The notes beneath the pieces were generated by a model. That model was not told the origin of the DNA and ran no database searches. It saw only the letters and a program-made list of their open reading frames with translations. Below are positions 1 to 10,149 of a DNA stretch of 64,000 bases, piece by piece. A program made the translations under genes and the position numbers. How positions within the stretch are numbered: position 1 is the first letter of the stretch; the number at the start of each line of letters is the position of its first letter. Source of the stretch: Plantago ovata (Eukaryota > Streptophyta > Magnoliopsida > Lamiales > Plantaginaceae). Where the stretch lies: assembly GCA_028274465.1 (NCBI GenBank), contig CM051455.1, positions 50,135,351 to 50,199,350 on the forward strand, written 5' to 3'.

Positions 1-372
1 TGATCTGGTCAGCTTTTTATATGCCAGTCAAAGCTAAATGAGGTATTTTAATTCTCTCTTCATGAAATGGATATCTTTTCTGAGTGTAAGTTTATACGCG
101 GTACTACTGTTTCTGTAGTCTATTTTAACTGCTAATGGCAATGTGAAAGGTTTCTGCTATTTTTACTTGGGATCTATTTCAAAGTAGAGCTTTGCTTGGT
201 AATTATATCTTGCTTAGTGCCCCTCTGGCAAAATTTAACTTTAGAAAGGTTATGCTGGAGTTAATGGTCACAGGTCGTATATGAGTGACACATGTTTATC
301 TGTTTTGGTTGATGGCAGAGTTTCCTTTTGCTTCGCTGCTCAATCTTTAATAGTTAATGCTATCATTGTCAG

Positions 373-3300
373 GTTTTTGTTGGGGCCAGACTGCATGTTA
401 CCGGGGGTGCTCTTAGGGGTGGAAGAGCAGTTGAAGGTGATGCGGCAATTGCAGGTATTCTAGTTTATTCAACAACTTGAATTTGCTGAAATGAAAATTA
501 TCCTTATGCTTTTATTGTCTCCTGAAGTACTGGATACTTCTGCTGGAGTTTGGCTTGACAAGAATGGGCTGGTGACGTCTCGGGCAAACAAAGGGAGCAC
601 TGAACCCGATCCATCTTCAGAGTCAATGCGTCGATGTCGGCACGCAGCTGCATCTGTTGGTGTTCGAATATACATTTATGGTGGTTTAAGGGGAGGTAAA
701 ACGATTAAGTATTGGAAAAGTCCTGTCTTGGAGCATCTTTCCATTTTCATGATGGACCCTTGATAAAATGAAAAACATTTTAGGTTATGATAGGAAGTAT
801 TTCATCTTTCCATTTTCATGATGGACCCTTGATAAAATGAAAAACATTTTAGGTTATGATAGGAAGTATTTCATCTTCTGATTTAACTTTTGTTATGTGT
901 TTCTGTAAATAAGAAAGGGAACTTATATGAGAATTTTATATCTGGGCAGATACTTTGTTTGATGATTTTCTGGTTGCGGACAATTCTCAGTTCCAGTCTG
1001 AAATAGCACCAGGCTCACCATCAGGTTCAACATCTTCTACTCCAAGGTCCAACCAATCTAATTTTTCCCCATTTTCCCCAATTACAACTCCAGATGGACG
1101 TCCTGAGTCACCTTCTTCTAGTGGTCTGAGGTTAGATTGCTGGCCCTTGTTTATATAGTTCTCATCGCGGCTTTCATGAAGTAATTGCATTAATATCTGC
1201 ATAATATTTGTGTTGATCTAGCATGGACCCAAATTCTATGGAGAGACTGGCCGAGGCATCAGCTGCTGAAGCTGAAGCTGCTAATGCGGTCTGGCAAGCA
1301 GCACAGGCTGCATCAGCCAACCCCGAAGAAACTTCTTTGTCAGATGACAATTCACAAGCCGCAGAGACCACCTCTGAGGGAAGCGACATGGAGTCTGATG
1401 TTCGGCTTCATTCTAGAGCAGTATGTTGGATTATGTTTCATTTGGTTGTAAATTAGTAACTAATTTTTTTAGTGTGACTAAGTCTCATTTTCCAATAATG
1501 CAGGTTGTAGTTGCAAAAGAAGCAGTGGGGTACCTTGGGGGAATGGTTAGGCAGTTATCCTTGGATCAATTTGAAAATGAAAGCAGAAGAATGGCGCCAT
1601 CTCATAATGATTTGTCCAACCCGACCAAAAAATTTACAAGGCAGAGATCTCCCCAAGGCTTGCATAAAAAGGCAAGTTCTGGTTAATTCCAGAGCCCTAT
1701 GGAGAGTGTTTATATCTAGTAGAAAATGCATAGTGGAATGAACTATTAAGAATTTCAGCCTAGTTCTTATTGTTACCGTATATTTATTTCAGATTATATC
1801 AACATTGCTTAGACCACGAAATTGGAAACCTCCTGGGAACAGAAAGTTCTTTCTGGACTCTTATGAAATTGGGGAGCTTTGCTATGCTGCTGAGCAGATC
1901 TTCATGCAGGAGCCAACAGTTCTTCAACTTAAAGCCCCAGTCAAAGTGTTTGGTGATCTTCACGGACAGTTTGGTGATTTAATGCGGCTATTTGATGAAT
2001 ATGGATTTCCTTCCACAGCAGGAGACATAACGTAAGCTTTTCACATATATACGTATTATTTATTTTGTATCTCTTTATTATGATCTCAGCAAACTGCAGG
2101 ATGGCTTTATCACGTGGTCTCCCCTAAGCTAAGTGCATATTGATTTTCTTACAGACTGCAGTGAATCTAATGCTGAATAGAGACTACAAATTAGAATGGG
2201 ATAGTTCCATATCATGAATGTTTCTAGTGAAAGTTGCTAACTAGTCATTTTCTCTGTGTTTCAGTTATATTGACTACTTATTTCTCGGGGACTATGTTGA
2301 TCGTGGACAACACAGCTTGGAAACCATCACTTTACTTCTTGCTCTCAAGGCAAGCTTATCTCCAATACAATGCTTGTGTTTGTGTTATGTACTTCAATAT
2401 TCTTCATTCTAATTTATTTTGACCTCAGATTGAGTACCCAGATAATGTTCACCTGATACGTGGGAACCACGAAGCTGCTGATATCAATGCACTTTTTGGT
2501 TTTCGCATTGAATGCATTGAAAGAATGGTATGCACCACCGGGAATTTTTTTCCTTCCTCTTCTCTTCATGTAGTGAATATCTAATGGAGGATATATATAA
2601 AACTCGTGCAGGGAGAAGGAGATGGGATCTGGGCTTGGACGCGGTTCAATCAGTTGTTTAATTATCTTCCTCTTGCTGCACTGATTGAGAAAAAGATTAT
2701 CTGCATGCATGGTGGCATAGGAAGGTCAATAAATAGTGTAGAGCAGATAGAGAAGCTGGAGAGGCCCATAACAATGGATGCTGGGTCAATAGTGCTTATG
2801 GATTTGTTGTGGTATAACTCTTTTACATCCTATTGCTTATTTATCTCATTTCTCTTACAAGATGCATTCTTATTTCCACTACATTTTTCACCAGGTCTGA
2901 TCCCACCGAAAATGATAGTGTTGAGGGCTTGAGACCTAATGCCCGAGGACCTGGCCTTGTCACATTTGGGGTATGAAGTTCTGGGACCTTTCTAGTGTTA
3001 TTCTAGATTGAGTCAGTGTTATTGTAAATTAATATATGTGTCTTTGTTTGCTTAATGTTGATCCTCTTATCTAAATTTTACAAATAAAAAATAAGAGAGA
3101 ATTAATATCTTCATTGCCAACTGCCAAGGGATCTTTAGCTTGGCAAATAAGAATGTATAGTGTTCTGTTTTTGTTCTGGTCTTGCTATTTATGTTCAAAT
3201 TTCAATTGCAGCCTGATCGTGTCACGGATTTTTGTAAAAAGAACAAATTGCAACTCATAATTAGAGCACATGAGTGTGTTATGGATGGATTTGAAAGATT

Positions 3301-3930
3301 TGCTCAAGGGCAGTTAATCACTCTGTTTTCTGCAACAAACTACTGCGGTATGCATTCCGAAGACTTCCCTCTTATATCTGACTTGTCAAGGTGAAACACC
3401 TGCTCTAATACATGAATGGTTTTAGGAACCGCGAATAACGCTGGTGCTATCTTGGTTGTTGGGAGAGGATTGGTAATTGTGCCGAAGTTGATTCATCCTT
3501 TGCCTCCTCCAATTCAGTCTCCGGAGACATCTCCAGAACGCGTAACCGATGAGACATGGATGCAGGTTAGTAATTACTACTTGTTTTATCCTGGTGTGCA
3601 AGGGTGTCTGCAAATGGTTTACTAAACCACTTCTTATGGTGTCTGCAAACACCACCGGAATCCTTTTCTTTTCCGGGTTCAGATAAGTTATTAGCAATGT
3701 ACTATCCTGGTGTGCAAGGGTGTCTGCAAATGGTTTACTAAACCACTTCTTATGGCGTCTGCAAACACCACCGAAATCCTTTATTTTTCCGGGTTCAGAT
3801 AAGTTATTAGCAATGTACTAACGCTGTTGATTCCGTTTTCTTTTAGGAGCTAAATATTCAAAGACCACCAACACCGACAAGAGGTCGTCCACAACCTGAC
3901 CTTGACCGGAATTCACTTGCCTACATATGA
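373..3930 (+). CDS. BSL1: BSL1-type Kelch-repeat Ser/Thr protein phosphatase, 3' part (5' end outside window)
   Basis: Exons read from splice sites and frame: 373-454, 528-695, 950-1130, 1222-1420, 1504-1671, 1793-2031, 2265-2349, 2429-2527, 2612-2811, 2895-2970, 3212-3347, 3426-3565 and 3847-3930 (stop TGA). The first exons give the end of the Kelch propeller (RLHVTGGALRGGRAVEG, then IYIYGGLRGG) and a Ser/Pro-rich linker. From exon 1793 on there is a complete PPP catalytic core: GDLHGQ, GDYVDRG, RGNHE, MHGGIGR and RAHECVMDGFERFA, ending in a PPTPTRGRPQ tail. That domain order is specific to the plant BSU1/BSL family, which acts in brassinosteroid signalling by dephosphorylating GSK3-like kinases (family knowledge). 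BSL1 rather than BSL2/3 is favoured by the C-terminal tail and by the NDX and BRN1 neighbours. Two introns (after 1671 and after 2349) use GC donors. Upstream exons are not in the window. Confidence 0.93.
734..872 (+). repeat. Exact 69-bp tandem duplication in a BSL1 intron
   Basis: The intron 696-949 holds two consecutive copies of a 69-bp segment starting CATCTTTCCATTTTCATGAT at 734 and at 803. By eye they are identical, which implies a recent duplication. It does not touch splice sites. Confidence 0.85.
3588..3820 (+). repeat. 116-bp tandem duplication in the last BSL1 intron
   Basis: Two near-identical copies start at 3588 and 3704 (ATCCTGGTGTGCAAGGGTGT), with a period of 116 bp and only a few substitutions. 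Both lie between the exon ending 3565 and the terminal exon at 3847, so the protein is unaffected. Confidence 0.85.
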
Positions 3931-4697
3931 TGTCATTTTGCATCATGGGTTTTGTTACGTTAGAGGATGATTCTTGTGGGCATATGCGGTTCAGTTTGCC
4001 TTCATGCAGCAATTGAGATCAATCAATTCCCTGTTGTATGTTTGCACAGATTTATGGAGAGGTGGTATTGTTGTATTGCACACAGTTAGAAGGATGATGG
4101 TAAGGTAAAATTAGCAGTTGGCTACAAAGGTGATATGGAGTTATAATTTTCTTGGATCTGTAGTATAAAACAAGTGAGGATGATGTGAGATGTATAGGAT
4201 AGATATGATTCGTATGATGAGAGAAGATTTACACCCTTTCTTTGTAATGTAAAAAACTACAGAATATTTAATAGTAGTTCAACTATAGAATTCATAGATT
4301 ATACTATATGGTTGAATTTTGGAACATGAGATTGGTTTGAAGTTTTAGAAATGCATCTCCATGTGTTCGTGTCATTGATGTACTTTTATGTTATAGCACT
4401 GGACTGTTTTATTTGAGTACTTGTATTCATTGTCAGGAGGATTCATTTGGGCTTTTATGTTCATTGTTAAAGGTAACTGCATATTCAAGACTGGTTCTGA
4501 GATACGAACATGGCAGTCAAGTGGTTGAGACTCTCGACTTGAGAGTACAGTTGAGTAGAGGATCAAATTACTGAACTCCATTTGCGGATCATTATGAAAA
4601 ACAGAACATAATGTACGATGAAAAATTCTAACACAAAATCAAATGACAGAATCTCGTCGACAATCTCTGTAGGAAGAACATTGTAAAGAGCAGAAAC

Positions 4698-5222
<525 letters not shown>

Positions 5223-5420
5223 ACGCGTCTTGTTTGGTTTAAGTTCGATTCATTTATGTTTCTGTGTTGTATATATGTTGTATTTCTATACGTGAGCTTG
5301 TGTATTTTAATTCTTGTAAGTCGTTGTTATATATTAGCAGTTTGTTTGAAATAAATTCTAAAAAATATTTTGTGTCTAATCTTATAGTAGTTCATACTTC
5401 ATATTATCATATATGGTCTA

Positions 5421-5675
5421 CTATTCCTCCTCCTATCTTATTTACTTGTCACTTTAGAAATTTTGTTTGTTATAACACAAATAGTTGTTATTTTAGGTAT
5501 AATGATTGATACTCGGCTTAAATCTCTTTTGTCCATATATTCACTACTATTAATATAATATTATATTAATATTAATAGGCTTTTGATAATAATTTTATAA
5601 CTACAAAGCTAGTAATATGTCCTCCTTAATATGTGTGAAATTTCTAAAATGACAACTAAAAAATATAGGAGGGAG
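5421..5675. mobile_element. Stowaway/Tc1-mariner-like MITE
   Basis: The left end reads CTATTCCTCCTCCTAT...CTTGTCACTTTAGAAATTT. The right end, reverse-complemented, reads CTCCCTCCTATAT...AGTTGTCATTTTAGAAATTT. These are imperfect terminal inverted repeats of about 45 bp bounded by TA on both sides (5419-5420 and 5676-5677). Length 255 bp with an AT-rich, non-coding interior. Confidence 0.8.
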
Positions 5676-5893
5676 TATTAATTACAACAATTGAAGCAAA
5701 ATTGTCCTCCTCAATGCAAAGCAAATGCTGAGATCGAGTTGATTGGCAAAGCTGGGAAATGTATTTCAGTCAGAGATAAGAGACAAGTTTGAAGTAGCAA
5801 CCTAGTGAGCGCAAGCGGAGCACAAAATTGTCAAAATTTCAAAAAAAGATAAAACCGCGAGCACGTAAAAACGTATAATATAATATAATAAAA

Positions 5894-6865
5894 GGAAAAA
5901 TTACTTCTGACTACCTTGCTACGGGCTCTTTTTACGGAAGTTACCTCGTTAGTTTAACAATTACATCGAACCCCCTTGCCCGGAAAATGTTTGACTTGCC
6001 CGTTATTCATTTTTTAAAAACCACCGGCCAAACAAGGCCTTAGCTTTTTTCAATCATTTTTCCTATTCTTCTTTTTCTATTTAATCTTTTCTATTTTCTT
6101 TTTTTTTTTTTTTATCTTTTCTTTTTCTCCTTTTTTTTTCATGTTCTTCTTCATATACAATTACAATTCCGGTACCGGAACTGCTACAGCTCCGGCAAGA
6201 GCTGTTACAGCTCCATTGGAGCTGTAAAACAGCTCCTGGCCGGAGCTGTTAACAGATCGATGTTAACAGCTCCGATCAGAGCTGTTTAATAGCTTCGATC
6301 GGAACTATTACCAGCTCCGGAGCTGTAAAACAGCTCCGATCGGAGCTATTACCAGCTCCGGTCCGGAGCTGTTTTACAGCTCCTACCGGAGCTATGGTGG
6401 TCTGGTCGGAATCCGACCAGATCCTTTATTTTATTTTTTAGTTTTTTTTTAATTTTTTTTTACATATTTTATATTTTTGTTGTTTTTTTTTTAATTTATA
6501 TTTTTGGGGTTGATTTGAAACAAAACCTTAATTTGGGGTACTTTTACCATTATTATTAGTTCATTTTAAAAATTATTTAATGTTTGTAGTTAATTTAAAA
6601 TAAGTTAAAGTTAATTTTGTAGAATAAAATAGTTTAGAGCCAAATGTGTAAATAAAGTAAACCGAAGTTGTTTGTCACAGGTCAATAACTGAAATTTCGG
6701 CAGGGTTAAAATTACCATTTCCAGCTCTTAGTTCGCAAAAAGTCAAATTCGTGGGGCTACTTGTAATTGAGTTTAACTAAAAGGGGCTACAAGTAATTGT
6801 TAAACTAAGAGTGTAAGATGTGTAATAAAAAAAACTAACAAGGGGTGTAAATGTAAATTGCCCAT
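5894..6865. mobile_element. Non-autonomous Mutator-like (MULE) candidate carrying a palindrome cluster
   Basis: Left end GGAAAAATTACTTCTGAC and right end (reverse complement) GGGCAATTTACATTTACACC look like plant MULE termini. Both arms share an exact 16-bp inverted block, TTAGTTTAACAATTAC, at 5949-5964 and, inverted, at 6793-6808. Each is followed inwards by a TTTGACTT motif, so the inverted repeats extend roughly 110 bp. The interior holds poly-pyrimidine DNA and the GAGCTG palindrome cluster at 6165-6421. No transposase is visible. A clean 9-bp target duplication could not be identified, so the exact ends are provisional. Confidence 0.55.
6165..6421. repeat. Cluster of GGAGCTGT / ACAGCTCC palindromes
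   Basis: About a dozen copies of GGAGCTGT, ACAGCTCC and close variants alternate in both orientations, giving short hairpins such as GGAGCTGTAAAACAGCTCC. The block ends in a perfect 19-base palindrome, CTGGTCGGAATCCGACCAG, at 6403-6421. The GC-rich block is embedded in poly-T/AT-rich DNA. No protein-coding frame is evident. Confidence 0.8.
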
Positions 6866-7990
6866 AAATTTATCATGTACGGAGTATATGTAGTACACAA
6901 TACAAATATTATATAACACTTTAATACCATGAGGCATAACTAACGTATTGTCGCGTTGAAAAAAATTAATTTCGCTTATGCAAAGATATGTTGATAGCTA
7001 AAAAAAATCAATGGAATTCCATAAAAGTTGAGTTGGCATTCTATACTATAAATGTAGTTTTCCATTTAACCCTGAATTTAATATGGGATCATTTCCTTCT
7101 TTGTCTATCCGCCTACATATACATTCACTTTTCTGCCTTTGGTTCCCCTTTAACTGAAAAAAAGTTATTTTTCCGAACAACTTAAATGCCACCAGCCAAA
7201 TGATGAACGATCCATTCATTTCATCTTTTTCCTCTATCTATATCAACAATTCTAAGTAAGTTGCTATCAATTCACATGTAAATTATATTCTTCGGGAAAT
7301 CAAGATTTTCTTAGCAAAACTCAGGTGGTTCACCCGATTTTTGTAGGCAGGTCCACGCATATGGAAGTTTAAAAACATGTTCTGAAAGTTTTAGCGTGAA
7401 AAACAGATAGTATTTTGAAGGTTTTAATACATTTCCTAGTGGTTTAGTGTTTAGAATGCTGATTATAACATGCAATTTGCTTGTCTTGAAAAAATTAGAA
7501 AAAACTTTAGACAATCAGACGAGGTGTTAGAAAACTCATGATTAAGTTAAAAACATTCACGGGTACAAAACATATGTGCATAATAATGAGCAAGTATTAC
7601 AGCAACCAAGATTTTCCTATAAATTAAGAAAATCAGGTTTAGTAGCCTTCAACCGGTTCACCACCATCAGAACCAGTTGCCCGGTCAACCGAATTACTAT
7701 ATTGATGTAAGGGAAAAAAAAATATTTTGCACTGAAACTTTTTTGACGTTTTTCAAATTACACTTACACTTACACCTTCATTTTATTTTAGATTACACAC
7801 AAACCTTTCACACTTTTTTTTCCAAATTACACAAAGGTTGGACGATGTTAAGTTTTCCAGTTATAGCGGTAAGTATGTCTTTTTGTTTGTTATTCTTTCT
7901 TCTACCCAAATCAATCGATCATCATCAGATACTCTGTATCTTCACCTGTATCGATACTCTCTCTTCACCTGTATCTTCACCTAAATATGT
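6866..7990. other. Intergenic, no gene seen
   Basis: AT-rich DNA with short chance ORFs only. No domain, tRNA or recognisable transposon terminus was seen apart from homopolymer runs. Confidence 0.6.
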
Positions 7991-8002
7991 CTTTTCGTTT
8001 AC

Positions 8003-8311
8003 TGTGACGCCCCGGTCACTTAACTGACCGAAGGCCTGACACTTTGGACCGACGTGGTTACTCCTGTACTGATCTCTAGGGTGATATATTGGACTCACAT
8101 ATCAACACGTGTTCTAATCCGCGTACTTTGTCATCACTCGTGCGCGCACCGGGAACTTCCCCGTAGGTTACCCATCCTAAAATCGCTCTAGAGCAAGCAC
8201 GCTTAACTCTGAAGTTCTTCTAGGTGGATTTCCGAAAAAAAAGATACACCTTGTTAACATGAGTAGGGTTCTCAGCCCTTTAATCCTCTAAATTTTTGTG
8301 GCGTACTTACA
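8003..8311 (-). mobile_element. Cassandra-type TRIM LTR (probably solo) with 5S-rRNA-like core
   Basis: The segment starts TGTGACGCCCCGGTCA and ends ...GCGTACTTACA, so it has TG...CA ends on both strands. It is 309 bp and flanked by imperfect 5-bp repeats (TTTAC 7998-8002, CTTAC 8312-8316). Its minus strand contains a 5S-rRNA-like region (about 8145-8222) with an exact plant 5S box A, AGTTAAGCGTGCTTG (8194-8208, reverse complement), and a box-C-like AGGATGGGTAACCT. Cassandra elements are known to carry 5S-like RNA in their LTRs. No second copy of the LTR lies nearby, so a solo LTR is the simplest reading. The right boundary is inferred. Confidence 0.68.
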
Positions 8312-9265
8312 CTTACTCTTTCACAAATTCGATTTGACAAAACTGATCGACTCAGAGCAAAATTCGATCTTATAAACAATGACACAGGTCGAGATCAATT
8401 GAGGCGATGCATATGCCGCCTGCCCTGGTTGGTTAACCCAGAGCTCAGTTTTGCTGGAAGGACAATTTATGTGCTTGTTGATTCAGAATTGCCCATGCGT
8501 GATTCCCTGCTTGGGATTTGATGTAACTTTTGCTTGTGGTGAAGCCCGATGATCACCAGGGTTGCTTTCTGGTTAGAGACAACACGATCTCGCCCTCGAG
8601 CACTGGAAAGTCGAGAAATTAGCGCAGCCTACCCAATATTTTCAAGTAGTGCACAACATTGATATACAATAGCCGTCTGTTCCATATTCAGGAAGTGCGA
8701 TTTGCAGGTGGTGGTTCAATTGGTCATTGATCATTGTGTGAGCCTAGATTTGGATGGAAATTTGTTCTTTTTATTTCTTACTGCTGCGCTTAAATAGAAA
8801 GTGTTTTTGCTATGATGCTATGTTTGTTTATTGTTTATTGGTTTCTAGGTGTTCACTGGAGACTAACTAGATCTGATTGGAAATTTTTCATGGTGATCTA
8901 TGGTTCTTATTATCGTTTCAATTTAATTGATCCGTTGTCAATTCAACTAAATAGATGTTGCATAGGTGCTAAGAAATACTCGGAGCACTCTTGGTTTGGT
9001 TGCACACTTGCACGGTACCCTTTCGGACGGCTTGGATGCGGGTTGTGCTTCCGTGTTCCATGTCTCTAGAAAGTTGCCAAGTTTAATTGTGAGATTATAC
9101 TTCAGGAAGTTGCACTTTAGTTTATGAGTGGCTCTTCAGTATTAAATTTGATATGATTTTGGTGTAATTAAAGTAATATAATAACCCGATTGATTTAGAA
9201 CTCAATCAATTTTAATTCGTTGATCTTGATTCTTCAAATTCAATATGGTGCGACATGTGTCATTA
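8312..9265. other. Intergenic, unassigned
   Basis: The DNA from 8340 to 9060 is less AT-rich than its surroundings and might be relic transcript or transposon sequence. An 85-codon ORF at 8812-9069 has no recognisable domain. I see no gene I can support. Confidence 0.5.
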
Positions 9266-9267
9266 TT

Positions 9268-9450
9268 TAATTAAAAGGTATAGAGTTCAAATCCTGTTGG
9301 CGTAATTTTTTCTCCATTATTTGTATTATTATTTTTATTGAAGGTGTTTGGTTCGAATCTTGTTGGCGTGATTCTTCTCTATTATTTGTATCATTATTTT
9401 AGTTGAAAGTGTTGGGTTTGAATCTAATTGACGTAATTTTTTTCTTTTTT
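9268..9450 (+). repeat. Three ~65-bp tandem units with tRNA B-box-like motif
   Basis: Three diverged units each carry a motif like GTTCAAATCCTGTTGGCGTAA, GGTTCGAATCTTGTTGGCGT or GGTTTGAATCTAATTGACGT, followed by T-rich and ATTATTTGTAT tracts. GGTTCGAATC matches the Pol III B-box / T-loop consensus. This suggests a tRNA-derived SINE fragment amplified in tandem. No full tRNA cloverleaf is present. Confidence 0.45.
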
Positions 9451-9557
9451 ATTTATTCTTTTCTTAAATCTTTATTTTTTAACACAAAGTTGTATGGTCG
9501 TACTATACTTAATTTAAAAATAGTCATGATATGTTATTATGAAAAAAGACATACTTA

Positions 9558-9809
9558 CTCTATCCAATAATAAATGTAACCCTTGATTTTGTTAATTATT
9601 TCAATGGTCATTTTGACATTAAATTATTCTTAAATCATACGATAAAAATAATTAAAAACATCATAGTATGAGATTAGAATGTTTATATTTTCATAATATA
9701 TATATATTTTTAATTATTTTACTTGAATGTTTTCAAATAATTTGAGGTCAAAATACTCCTAAAAAAGTCAACAAAACTAAGTGGTACACTTGTTATTGGA
9801 CGAAATAAG
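9558..9809. mobile_element. Stowaway-like MITE
   Basis: The left arm CTCTATCCAATAATAAATGT...GGTCATTTTGAC mirrors the right arm, which as reverse complement reads CTTATTTCGTCCAATAACAA...AGTATTTTGACC. TA dinucleotides flank both ends (9556-9557 and 9810-9811). Length is about 252 bp and the interior is AT-rich without coding potential. Confidence 0.7.
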
Positions 9810-10149
9810 TATTTATAAACCAAAACATCAATTTTGGTTTAGTGATAGATAACCTGAGGATACTAGGCCACTTGAAATTTGAATATCGTCCATATTGCGG
9901 CATTGACATAACAAAAGTCATCGACGAAACAAAATGGCAAGAGATAATTCCTTCTTTTTTGTTCAAATTCATTTTACATGTCATTTCCAGTACGATCTAT
10001 TAAAAATTAAATGTTTAAATATAAAAAAACCCAACTAAAATATAAATTTACTATAATACCCTTTTTAATATATATTGTTATATTGAAAAAATTATTTTTT
10101 GAAAATCAATTTTTTTTATATAATTACATTTTTAAAAGTCATATTAATC

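Noticed and set aside
1682..1690. A GT donor (GTTAAT) as the normal splice site after the exon ending near 1671
   Set aside because: It would shift the frame and destroy the conserved LHKK-IISTLLRPRNW join; the GC donor at 1672 keeps it.
8145..8222. A functional 5S rRNA gene
   Set aside because: Only the middle and 3' parts match 5S; the 5' end and terminal stem are missing and the context is an LTR-like unit.
8812..9069. 85-codon plus-strand ORF near the Cassandra LTR
   Set aside because: No homologous motif, no conserved splice structure, and a composition expected by chance.
9780..9984. Minus-strand 63-codon ORF
   Set aside because: It overlaps a MITE end and AT-rich DNA and shows no domain.
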